A DNA stretch of 64,000 nt from Kocuria coralli (GTDB taxonomy: Bacteria > Actinomycetota > Actinomycetes > Actinomycetales > Micrococcaceae): the NCBI RefSeq assembly GCF_008831305.1, contig NZ_ML708611.1, positions 186,001-250,000 on the forward strand, read 5' to 3'. Below, in pieces: positions 1 to 8,656 of the stretch. The position numbers were made by a program, and so were the translations under genes. The first letter of the stretch is position 1. Each line of letters opens with the position of its first letter. The notes beneath the pieces were generated by a model that saw only the letters and a program-made list of their open reading frames with translations, was not told the DNA's origin and did no database searches.

Positions 1-467
1 GCATGTTCCCCAAGGCGGTCGCCTACGTGGAGCACGCCGCGCGGGTCGGGGAGGACGGCGGGCAGGTCTGCACCTGGCTGGGGCGCTGGTCACCGGCGCC
101 CTCGCAGGAATGGCAGGCCAGGACGGCGGATACGGCCACCGCCGCCGGTGAGCGCGCTGCGCAGAGCATGCGCCGGACCCACGGGCGGTTCACCCGCAAT
201 TTCGTGGTGCAGGGCTCGGCCGCGGAATGGGCGATGGCCTGGATGGGGCGGGTCCGGACGGTCCTGATGCGCGAGGACCTGGATGCCCGCCTGGTGTTCT
301 TCCTGCACGACGAGATCATGGTGGACACGGCCGATCACCAGGCCCCGCAGGTCGAACGGATCGTCCGGGAGGCCGCCGAGGAGGCGACCCGCATCGTCTT
401 CGGCAAGGTGCCCGTGGACTTCCCGGTGAGCGTGGTCACGGTCGACAGCTACGACCAGGCGAAGTAG
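1..467 (+). CDS. Family A DNA polymerase (bifunctional 3'-5' exonuclease/polymerase type), C-terminal fragment
   Basis: This is the 3' end of a gene that begins before the window; the frame runs in from base 1 and stops with TAG at 465-467. The visible part carries the late palm motifs of family A polymerases: VVQGSAAEWAMAWM, equivalent to the helix carrying the QGSAA motif, and FFLHDEIMVDT, the motif C HDE that binds catalytic metal. The methionine at base 3 is almost certainly internal, because these motifs normally lie near the end of a protein of 550-900 residues. It is shorter and more divergent than canonical PolA, which is why the actinobacterial exonuclease/polymerase subfamily is preferred. 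Whether the N-terminal exonuclease domain is present cannot be seen. Confidence 0.85.
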   Translation, partial: MFPKAVAYVEHAARVGEDGGQVCTWLGRWSPAPSQEWQARTADTATAAGERAAQSMRRTHGRFTRNFVVQGSAAEWAMAWMGRVRTVLMREDLDARLVFFLHDEIMVDTADHQAPQVERIVREAAEEATRIVFGKVPVDFPVSVVTVDSYDQAK

Positions 468-521
468 CACCCCACTCACCCGGGAGCCGGCCGCCCTCTC
501 GGACGGGACTCCGGCCCGTCG

Positions 522-1415
522 CTATCTGGGGGCGGGCCGGACGTCGTCCGTATTCCAGTCCCGCGACCATCCCGCGGCCGTGAGCAGATGGTCGAGCAGC
601 AGGCCGGTGAAGCCCCAGACCACGACGTCGCCCTCTCCCCCGGCGGGGTCGGTGATCTCCCGGGGGATCCGGAAGGCGGGCGAGCGGTGGCGCACGTCCG
701 GATAGTCCGGCCCCGGGACGCGGACCTCCGCCGAGTGACGCCGGGACGGATCCACCAGGTCGAGGACAGGGGCCCTGAAGACGAGGGAGGACTCCCTGTG
801 GTCCACCACGTCCACGGACACGGGCTTGGACCACCACCCCACCACCGGGGTGACCTGATGGCTGGAGACCGTCAGCGGCGTGCGGGGCAGCAGCCCCAGG
901 ACCTCGACGCCCGAGGGGTCGAGGCCGGTCTCCTCCTCGGCCTCTCGCAGCGCCGCACGGACGTAGGCCGCCTGACCGGATCCGGCCGGCAGTTCGAGGC
1001 GGTCCTCGGTCGCACAGGGGTCACCGTCCTCGGGGTCCAGGCGCCCGCCGGGGAAGGCGACCTGCCCCGGGTGCGCCCGCAGGGTGGCCGCCCTCTGGAC
1101 CAGCAAAAGGTCAAGGTCGGCAGTCACGTGAGGCCGCTCCGGGGCTCCGGGGGTCTCCTCGCGGCCCCGGTCCCTGGACCCGTCCCGGTCCCCGCGTCCG
1201 GCGGCCTCGTGCCGGTCCTGGCCGCCCACGGCCGGGAGCGACGAGGTCACGGCGGGCACTTCGTCGAGCGCGCCCACGAGGATGAGAACGGCGGACTCGC
1301 GCATGGTCCTCCCCGGAGGAACCTCCGGGATCCGCAAAGGGCCGGCCTGGTTCAGCAGCTGGACCGCCCGGATCAGGTCGGTCCTGGCCCGGCACCGGAT
1401 GGGATCCACGGTCAC
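522..1415 (-). CDS. Nudix hydrolase, CoA pyrophosphatase type
   Basis: A 297-residue Nudix protein expected to cleave CoA or related nucleotide diphosphates. The CoA-family signature [22 protein letters not shown] is split across residues 103-124. The Nudix box follows at about 147-165, ending REAEEETGL with all catalytic glutamates present. Residues 60-98 are a charged, low-complexity insertion absent from compact family members. Its start overlaps the stop of nth by 4 nt (ATGA at 1412-1415), so the two are translationally coupled. The same nth-Nudix order is known from mycobacteria, next to marP. Substrate is inferred from the signature only. Confidence 0.88.
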   Translation of the reverse strand: MTVDPIRCRARTDLIRAVQLLNQAGPLRIPEVPPGRTMRESAVLILVGALDEVPAVTSSLPAVGGQDRHEAAGRGDRDGSRDRGREETPGAPERPHVTADLDLLLVQRAATLRAHPGQVAFPGGRLDPEDGDPCATEDRLELPAGSGQAAYVRAALREAEEETGLDPSGVEVLGLLPRTPLTVSSHQVTPVVGWWSKPVSVDVVDHRESSLVFRAPVLDLVDPSRRHSAEVRVPGPDYPDVRHRSPAFRIPREITDPAGGEGDVVVWGFTGLLLDHLLTAAGWSRDWNTDDVRPAPR

Positions 1416-2326
1416 AGCCCCAGGGAATGGCCGGAGGCCCGCAGCTCAAGACGGCTCTTCCCGCCGAGATATCCCTGCAAGAGGTCTTCGCGCCCAGCAG
1501 CGAACTCGTAGGTCATCAGCTTGGCCGCCGTATGGGGTTCGGTGGGGCCCTGACCGTACGAAGGACACAGGTCGGCGACCGGGCACACCCCGCACGCGGG
1601 TTTGCGGGCGTGGCAGATCCGGCGGCCGTGGTAGATCAGGTGGTGGGAGAGGTCGGTCCAGTCCCCGGGCTCGAAAAGCTCCATCACATCCCGCTCGACC
1701 TTGTCCGGGGCCTCCTCCGTCGTCCATTCGAACCGCCTGGCCAGCCGCCCGAAGTGGGTGTCCACGGTGATGCCCGGGCGCCCGAACGCATTGCCCAGCA
1801 CCACATGGGCGGTCTTCCGGCCCACTCCGGGCAGGGAGACGAGATCGTCCAGCGTCGAGGGGACCTCACCGCCGAACTCGTCCTCCACCCGCTGGGCCAG
1901 GCCCTGGATGGCCTTGGCCTTGGACCGGTAGAAGCCCAGGGGCCGCACCATCTCCTCGACCTCGGGCCGCTCCGCTTCCGCCAGCGAGCGCGGGGTGAGC
2001 CAGCGTCCGAACAGGGCCGGCGTGGTCGCGTTGACCCGTACGTCGGTGGTCTGGGCGGAGAGCACCGTGGCGACGAGCAGCTCCCACGGCGATCCGAAGT
2101 CGAGCTCCGCGACGGCGTACGGATAGGTTCGCCCCAGGACGGCGTCGATCTTGCGCGCCCGCCGTTTCCGGCCCAGCTCGGTCTCCGTCTTCCCCGTCCG
2201 GCGGCGACGGGCTGCCCCCGCCCTGGCCCTGGCCGGATCCACGATGCGCACGTGGTCGGGAACCGGGCCGCCCTCTGCGCGATGCAGGGGATGCGGTTGC
2301 AGATCGTTGCCGGGACTCGTGCTCAT
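1412..2326 (-). CDS. nth: Endonuclease III, DNA glycosylase/AP lyase
   Basis: Base-excision repair enzyme that removes oxidised pyrimidines and nicks at abasic sites. The 304-residue protein has the helix-hairpin-helix [18 protein letters not shown] with catalytic Lys171, the catalytic Asp189 in TVDTH, and the C-terminal 4Fe-4S ligands Cys238, Cys245, Cys248 and Cys254 (C-x6-C-x2-C-x5-C). About 50 basic, disordered residues precede the core. There is no Shine-Dalgarno; a TAGCAT box 6 nt before the ATG implies a leaderless transcript. It forms a two-gene operon with the downstream Nudix gene and is divergent from acs. Confidence 0.95.
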   Translation of the reverse strand: MSTSPGNDLQPHPLHRAEGGPVPDHVRIVDPARARAGAARRRRTGKTETELGRKRRARKIDAVLGRTYPYAVAELDFGSPWELLVATVLSAQTTDVRVNATTPALFGRWLTPRSLAEAERPEVEEMVRPLGFYRSKAKAIQGLAQRVEDEFGGEVPSTLDDLVSLPGVGRKTAHVVLGNAFGRPGITVDTHFGRLARRFEWTTEEAPDKVERDVMELFEPGDWTDLSHHLIYHGRRICHARKPACGVCPVADLCPSYGQGPTEPHTAAKLMTYEFAAGREDLLQGYLGGKSRLELRASGHSLGL

Positions 2327-2332
2327 ATCCCG

Positions 2333-2338
2333 ATGCTA
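2333..2338 (-). promoter_or_regulatory. -10 box of nth (leaderless)
   Basis: TAGCAT on the minus strand, followed by 6 nt and the ATG of nth. The spacing places transcription initiation at or next to the start codon. Confidence 0.5.
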
Positions 2339-2421
2339 CGTGCCGGGGCGGACAGCCCGTCCGCGGGAGTTGGACACGTGTGGAATCCGATGGTGCAACT
2401 GAACTAACCTCGAACCGAACA

Positions 2422-2437
2422 TGTGACGCCAGGCACA
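2422..2437. promoter_or_regulatory. Crp-type operator upstream of acs
   Basis: TGTGACGCCAGGCACA matches the 16-bp actinobacterial Crp pattern TGTGA-N6-TCACA with a single mismatch. It lies 71 bp before the acs start and directly abuts a TATGCT -10-like box. A Crp gene lies 3.6 kb away. Family knowledge: Crp/GlxR-type regulators often control acetate metabolism in actinobacteria. Confidence 0.65.
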
Positions 2438-2443
2438 TATGCT
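2438..2443 (+). promoter_or_regulatory. Possible -10 box of acs
   Basis: TATGCT immediately after the Crp-like site. No convincing -35 hexamer precedes it, which would fit a Crp-dependent or Crp-occluded promoter. The leader to the ATG would be about 60 nt. Confidence 0.4.
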
Positions 2444-2508
2444 GGTGAGACCACGCCGTCCGGAGCACACCGTCCGGGCCTGAGCCCCTTGATAAGGAGC
2501 ACACGCCG

Positions 2509-4452
<1,944 letters not shown>

Positions 4453-4473
4453 CCGCTGCACGGCATCAGCGCT

Positions 4474-4505
4474 GAAAGCCCCGCTCGTGAACGAGCGGGG
4501 CTTTC
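4474..4505 (+). terminator. Terminator after acs
   Basis: Perfect 15-bp inverted repeat (arms 4474-4488 and 4491-4505, core AAAGCCCCGCTC) with the 3' arm ending in CTTTC. It lies 21 nt after the acs stop and may act in both directions toward marP. Confidence 0.85.
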
Positions 4506-4547
4506 CCCTCGGGTGCCGACCGCCACGGGCATCTGCCGCGCCACGGA

Positions 4548-4603
4548 GGGCTCAGACGGCAGGGCTCAGACTGCAGAGCTCAGATGGCAGAGCTCAGGCG
4601 GCC
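4548..4603. repeat. Four tandem 14-bp repeats over the marP stop codon
   Basis: Units GGGCTCAGACGGCA, GGGCTCAGACTGCA, GAGCTCAGATGGCA and GAGCTCAGGCGGCC follow one another without gaps. The last unit contains the marP stop codon (minus strand, 4594-4596), so each unit repeats a TGAGC on the minus strand. The pattern fits replication slippage; the unit is not a multiple of three. Confidence 0.8.
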
Positions 4604-5796
4604 TGGCACTGCCCGGTCCCGACCGGCTGGTCCGCCCCGGCGGCACCGGCCAACACGTCGGTCAGCGTCCCGGTGTCCACGGCGTAGCCTGCGGGGTCGT
4701 CCACGGCCTTACCGAAGACCACCCCGATGACCTGGCCGTCCATGTCGACCAGCGGCCCGCCCGAGTTGCCCTGCTGGACATTGCCCGCGAACTGCGTGAC
4801 CTGCACCGGCATGGAGCCGTCCATCGAGCCCATGGACGTGTACGCGCTGCCCTGGACGGTCGCCGCGCCGATGGCCAGCGGCCCTGACAGGGGGTAGCCG
4901 ATGAAGGCCGCCTCCGTGCCGCTCTCGGCGCCCTGGGCGATACTCAGGGGGCCCAGCTCCAGGCCGGGGACCGAGAGCACGGCGAGATCGTGCTCCGGCA
5001 CGAAACTGACCACGTCCGCCGCATGCCGCTGCCCCTGGGACGTGTAGACCGAGACGCCGTCGGTCCCCTGCACCACGTGCGCGTTCGTCACTACCTGCCC
5101 CGCCGCCGTCACGAACCCGGAGCCGGACTGGTTGTACCCGCATTCGGCGGCGGCGCCGAGGATGCGCACGGTGGAGGCGGAGGCCGCGGTCACCTCGGGG
5201 TCGTCGATCTCGGTCTGCGGTGGCTCCACGGCCGGGTAGAGCAGCGCATCGAGCTCCCGGATCGCGGGGGCGCCCGCGAGCTCCTCCTGCGCGGTGCCCA
5301 GCGCGCGGATCACCGCCGGCGGGGTCCAGCGCTCTATGGCCTGCAGCGAGCGCGAGCTCTCCAGCTGCGCGTTCAGCCAGGGGGCGGGCACCTGGCCCAG
5401 GAAACCGCCGAGCGCCAGCACCACGATCACCCCGATCGCCGCCCCGATCGCACCTCCCCCGGCCCGGTCCACGAAGGTCAGGATCCTGGAGGATCGCGGC
5501 GGTCCGCCTGCGATCCGGCCGAGGAGCGCCTCGCCCAGCGCCTGCCCGACCACCATGCAGATCACCAGGACCACCCCGAGAATCGCCAGGCGGGCCCATC
5601 GCCCGACCTCGCTGATCTCGATATGGGGCAGCAGGAGCAACGCCAGGGTCGCTCCGAGCACCAGCCCCACGGCACCGCCGATCGTACGTCCTATGCCGCG
5701 GGCGGCGCCGTGGAGCAGGAACACCAGGAGCAGCAGTACGACGATGACGTCCAAGGCATTGAACCCCAGGAACAGATCTCCATTGAGGTCCATCAT
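4594..5796 (-). CDS. marP: MarP family membrane-anchored serine protease
   Basis: Periplasmic protease tethered by four N-terminal CvpA-like membrane helices (residues about 12-30, 38-58, 68-88, 115-135) followed by a chymotrypsin-fold domain. The triad is visible as His240 (TNAHVV), Asp270 (EHDLAVLSV) and Ser345 (GNSGGPL). Cys219 and Cys397 match the disulfide pair described for mycobacterial MarP, which supports acid and oxidative stress resistance and peptidoglycan remodelling. Length 400 matches the family. Two consecutive ATGs (5796 and 5793) follow AAAGGA; the second has better spacing. In mycobacteria marP directly follows the nth-Nudix genes; here acs lies between them. Confidence 0.92.
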   Translation of the reverse strand: MMDLNGDLFLGFNALDVIVVLLLLVFLLHGAARGIGRTIGGAVGLVLGATLALLLLPHIEISEVGRWARLAILGVVLVICMVVGQALGEALLGRIAGGPPRSSRILTFVDRAGGGAIGAAIGVIVVLALGGFLGQVPAPWLNAQLESSRSLQAIERWTPPAVIRALGTAQEELAGAPAIRELDALLYPAVEPPQTEIDDPEVTAASASTVRILGAAAECGYNQSGSGFVTAAGQVVTNAHVVQGTDGVSVYTSQGQRHAADVVSFVPEHDLAVLSVPGLELGPLSIAQGAESGTEAAFIGYPLSGPLAIGAATVQGSAYTSMGSMDGSMPVQVTQFAGNVQQGNSGGPLVDMDGQVIGVVFGKAVDDPAGYAVDTGTLTDVLAGAAGADQPVGTGQCQAA

Positions 5797-6023
5797 GTCC
5801 TTTCTCTTCCGTTCTATTCGCCGGTCTATTCACCAGGTTTTCCCGCGGTCCGCCGGCTCCGGCAATTCTCCCGCTCCGCTCCGGTGCCCACCGCGCCGGC
5901 GCGGGCGTCGAGGGGCCCGGAGGACCTCATGAGCGAGGTCCAGGAAGGTGGGGGAAAGACTATTGAACGGCCCTGGGTGCGCCGTGAGAGTTAACCGAGG
6001 GCCACGCCTGAGATAGTTGGTCA
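5797..6023. other. Intergenic region between marP and crp, upstream half
   Basis: Part of a 319-bp divergent gap. No gene or RNA is recognised here. It holds an imperfect 12-bp duplication near 5812-5833 (CGTTCTATTCGC then CGGTCTATTCAC) just upstream of marP on the minus strand, which could include its promoter. The crp promoter lies in the other half. Confidence 0.4.
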
Positions 6024-6052
6024 TTTGGAATCACGGCAGGTCGCACTACAGT
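6024..6052 (+). promoter_or_regulatory. Candidate promoter of crp
   Basis: TTTGGA (6024-6029), 17 bp, TACAGT (6047-6052). Initiation would fall near 6059, placing the Crp-like site just downstream of it. Confidence 0.45.
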
Positions 6053-6063
6053 GATACTGATGG

Positions 6064-6079
6064 TGTCGACTGCGTCACA
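6064..6079. promoter_or_regulatory. Crp-type operator in the crp leader
   Basis: TGTCGACTGCGTCACA: the right half TCACA is perfect and the left half keeps TGT of TGTGA, with the correct 6-bp spacer. Its place between the candidate start site and the ATG suggests autorepression. Confidence 0.5.
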
Positions 6080-6115
6080 TCGACGACCAGCCAGATGAAC
6101 GACACGAGGAGCATC

Positions 6116-6793
6116 ATGGATACAGACGTCCTACGACGCGCACCGCTATTCGCGTCCCTCGACGACGAAGCCTTCGCGGCGCTTACGGACGAAATCACCG
6201 AGGTGGAGCTTCCCCGCGGTGCCACGCTCTTCCACGAGGGTGACCAGGGCGATCGCCTCTACTTCATTATTTCGGGGAAGATCAAGCTCGGCCGGACCGC
6301 CAGCGACGGCCGGGAGAACCTCGTGGCCGTCATGGGCCCCGGGGAGCTGTTCGGGGAGATGGCCATCTTCGACCCTTCACCGCGTTCCACGGCGGCGACC
6401 GCCGTCTCGGAGACCCACCTCGCCGGCCTCAACCACGAGAACCTCAAGAAGGTCATCGAGCGCAGCCCCGCCGTCTCCCAGCAGTTGCTGCAGGCGCTGG
6501 CGCGGCGGTTGCGCCGGACCAACGAGAACCTGGCGGACCTGGTCTTCTCCGACGTACCGGGGCGCGTGGCCAAGGCCCTCCTGGATCTCGCCGATCGTTT
6601 CGGACGCCAGACCCCCGACGGCGTGCTGGTGGCGCACGAGCTGACCCAGGAAGAGCTGGCTCAGCTGGTCGGTGCCTCTCGAGAGACCGTCAACAAGGCC
6701 CTGGCCGAGTTCGTCCAGCGGGGCTGGATCCGCCTCGAGGCGCGCGCCGTGGTGATCCTGGACCTGCAGCGGCTCAAGCAGCGTTCACGCTGA
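6116..6793 (+). CDS. crp: Crp/Fnr family cAMP-receptor-type regulator
   Basis: A 225-residue global regulator closely resembling mycobacterial Crp (Rv3676). The cyclic-nucleotide domain covers residues about 10-120, with GELFGEMAIFD and PRSTAATAV in the nucleotide-binding cassette. The winged HTH follows, with recognition segment TQEELAQLVGASRETVNKALAEF. The chosen ATG follows GAGGAG by 4 nt; the open frame extends 99 bp further up, but the family starts here. The LVFSDVPGRVAKALLDLA hinge helix is strongly conserved. It is divergent from marP and carries its own candidate Crp site. Crp-like sites also precede acs and the terminal lipoprotein gene. Confidence 0.95.
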   Translation: MDTDVLRRAPLFASLDDEAFAALTDEITEVELPRGATLFHEGDQGDRLYFIISGKIKLGRTASDGRENLVAVMGPGELFGEMAIFDPSPRSTAATAVSETHLAGLNHENLKKVIERSPAVSQQLLQALARRLRRTNENLADLVFSDVPGRVAKALLDLADRFGRQTPDGVLVAHELTQEELAQLVGASRETVNKALAEFVQRGWIRLEARAVVILDLQRLKQRSR

Positions 6794-6843
6794 CCTGAAC
6801 CGCCCGGTCGCCGCACTGTAGCCGCAGACGCAGTCACGACGTC

Positions 6844-6880
6844 GGCCGCCCGGACACGCCCTCAAGGCTGCCGGGCGGCC
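6844..6880 (+). terminator. Terminator between convergent crp and Nudix genes
   Basis: Perfect 10-bp stem GGCCGCCCGG/CCGGGCGGCC followed by TTT on the plus strand. The 17-nt loop contains the stop codon of the convergent Nudix gene, so the two 3' ends interlock. Confidence 0.7.
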
Positions 6881-7926
6881 TTTGTCGTGCCCGCACCGGC
6901 ATCCGCCCTTCCGCGTTCCCGCCAGCCACCATGCGCCTCGGCGCGTTCACGGGTCCGTCCATGCCGGATGCTGGGGGCCACCACGAGCTGGAAGGTGCCG
7001 TCGTCGTCGCGTCTGAGCTGCGGCTGGCGCGGCCCGAGGTCACCGGGGTGCGCTATGGCCTCGACCACGGAGCGCACGCCGGCGAGCTCCTGGATCAGGC
7101 AGCTGACGTTGGCGGAGAGCAGGACGGACTGCGGTTTGCCGGCAGTGCTGCGGGCACCGATGGTGTCCCCCAGCCACGAATCCGGTTCGAGCCCCTCCCG
7201 CTCCGAGGACGCGTCCCCTCCCCGCGAGGGCGCCGCCCCGTCCGGCCTGATGTGCGCGGCCAGCCGCTTCAGCGGGACCCAGGCGCCGGGGCGCGGATGG
7301 CCGGGCAGTTCCGTGACGGTCTGCCGCTCGGGCAGGATCACCGCGAAATACCGGATGTCGTAACGGCGGTGCAGGAAGTCGGGGGTCGCCCACCGGGCGA
7401 TCGGCCACAGCAGGTCGGTGCGCAGGGCGAGCCGCCGCCTCTCGAGCATCTCCTTGAAGCCCAGCTGCCGGGCGAGCACTTGCTGGCGCACGGCCAGCCA
7501 GTCCCGGCCGTCCATCGTCTCAGCCGTGGAGTGCCCGTCCTGGCCCGCGAGCAGCACACCGGTGATCTCGAAGAGCTCTCGGATGGCGGTCACCGCCACC
7601 CGGCGGGCACTGCCGACGTCGTCGCCCCAGCGCGCGCCCCATTCGGTGGCCGGGGGCCCGCTCCAGGGCAGCGGATCATCGTCCTCCGCCGCTACCGGAC
7701 CACCGGGGAAGGCCACCGGGCCGAACGGCGAGCGCTCCGGGCAGGTGACGAGGTAGGTCTCCACCCCGTCCGGGCTGTCACGCAGCAGGATCACGCAGGC
7801 GGCGTCGACCGCCTCGATGGGTTCCCACGAGCCCTCGGCCTCCATCCAGACCTCGGCCGCCTGCCAGTACTCCGGCAGAACCCGGAACGTTCGCGGGCGG
7901 CGCGCGGGGTCAGGCGAATTCGGCAA
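6862..7926 (-). CDS. Divergent Nudix-fold protein with degenerate catalytic box
   Basis: A 354-residue protein of the NUDT7/NUDT19-like branch, with AFPGGPVAAEDDD (about residues 72-84) and a Nudix helix RRVAVTAIRELFEITGVLL. Consensus REUXEEXGU here reads RELFEITGV: the second glutamate of the EE pair, usually a metal ligand, is Ile, and the upstream Glu of the GX5E part is Arg. Catalysis may be weakened or changed. The C-terminal tail is basic and disordered. The chosen start is TTG at 7926 inside the end of ridA (17-bp overlap); Met28 is an alternative. At the equivalent site mycobacteria carry a metallo-beta-lactamase-fold gene. Function unknown. Confidence 0.72.
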   Translation of the reverse strand: MPNSPDPARRPRTFRVLPEYWQAAEVWMEAEGSWEPIEAVDAACVILLRDSPDGVETYLVTCPERSPFGPVAFPGGPVAAEDDDPLPWSGPPATEWGARWGDDVGSARRVAVTAIRELFEITGVLLAGQDGHSTAETMDGRDWLAVRQQVLARQLGFKEMLERRRLALRTDLLWPIARWATPDFLHRRYDIRYFAVILPERQTVTELPGHPRPGAWVPLKRLAAHIRPDGAAPSRGGDASSEREGLEPDSWLGDTIGARSTAGKPQSVLLSANVSCLIQELAGVRSVVEAIAHPGDLGPRQPQLRRDDDGTFQLVVAPSIRHGRTRERAEAHGGWRERGRADAGAGTTKAARQP

Positions 7927-8377
7927 GCAGCTCCACCTCGACGGGCGAGTTCAGCGGCAGGACCGCCACCCCGACGGCGGAGCGCGCGTGCACACCGGCG
8001 CTGCCGAGGACGTCGCCGAGAAGGTTGGAGGCGCCGTTGAGCACGCCGGGCTGGCCGAAGAACTCCGGATCGCTGGCGACGAAGCCGACGACCTTGACGA
8101 TCCTGATGATCCGGTCCAGGTCGCCGATCACGTTCTTCACCGCGGCCAGGGCGTTCAAGGCGGCCACGGCCGCCAGCTCCTGAGCGCGCTCGGGAGAGAC
8201 CAGGCCGTCGCCGACCTTGCCCGTCTCCGGCAGTTCCCCGTCGATGAAGGGCAGCTGCCCCGAGGTGTGCACGTAGTTGCCGGTCACCAGAGCCGGAACG
8301 TAGACACCCGCCGGGGCGGGCACTTCGGGCAGCGAGAGCCCGAGATCGGCGAGGCGCCGGTCGACTCCACCCGACAT
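7910..8377 (-). CDS. RidA/YjgF family protein
   Basis: A 155-residue Rid-fold protein; RidA members hydrolyse reactive enamines and imines made by PLP enzymes, but this actinobacterial subgroup is not assigned a substrate. Recognisable segments are YVPALVTGNYVHTSGQLP, AALNALAAVKNVIGDLDRI and VVGFVASDPEFFGQPGVLNGASNLL. The ATG at 8377 starts 2 nt after the DUF4177 stop, so the two are coupled. The pair and its position beside ponA2 match Rv3678c and Rv3678A in mycobacteria. Confidence 0.9.
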   Translation of the reverse strand: MSGGVDRRLADLGLSLPEVPAPAGVYVPALVTGNYVHTSGQLPFIDGELPETGKVGDGLVSPERAQELAAVAALNALAAVKNVIGDLDRIIRIVKVVGFVASDPEFFGQPGVLNGASNLLGDVLGSAGVHARSAVGVAVLPLNSPVEVELLAEFA

Positions 8378-8379
8378 GT

Positions 8380-8577
8380 TCAGGACTCCTTGGGGCGCTT
8401 GAAGTACGCGATGGGGTTGGTCTGCACGGGCGCGTTCACGGCGGCGTCCGGCACGCTGGCCTGCTGGGTCCCCGGCAGGACGGCAACCAGTTCCCAGCCG
8501 TCGGAACCGAAGTTGTCCAGGATCTGCTTGGTCGCATGGATCATGATGGGCGCGGTCATGTATTCCCAGGTGGTCAT
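8380..8577 (-). CDS. DUF4177 domain protein
   Basis: A 65-residue protein with the short DUF4177 pattern: WEYMTAPIMIHATKQILDNFGSDGWELVAVLPG, then a tail ending AYFKRP. No function is established for the family. It is the first gene of a three-gene operon (DUF4177, ridA, Nudix) and appears leaderless, since TAGTCT lies 6 nt before the ATG. It is divergent from ponA2, also leaderless, with 79 bp between the two starts. Confidence 0.88.
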   Translation of the reverse strand: MTTWEYMTAPIMIHATKQILDNFGSDGWELVAVLPGTQQASVPDAAVNAPVQTNPIAYFKRPKES

Positions 8578-8583
8578 GCTCCA

Positions 8584-8589
8584 AGACTA
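8584..8589 (-). promoter_or_regulatory. -10 box of the DUF4177 operon (leaderless)
   Basis: TAGTCT on the minus strand, 6 nt before the ATG of DUF4177. Confidence 0.5.
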
Positions 8590-8644
8590 GCCCGTCGGAC
8601 CTGCCTCATACCTCCGGTGCCTGCACGCTCCCAGCTATGACTTG

Positions 8645-8650
8645 TAAACT
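8645..8650 (+). promoter_or_regulatory. -10 box of ponA2 (leaderless)
   Basis: TAAACT followed by GACCGA and the ATG. No Shine-Dalgarno is present. Confidence 0.5.
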
Positions 8651-8656
8651 GACCGA

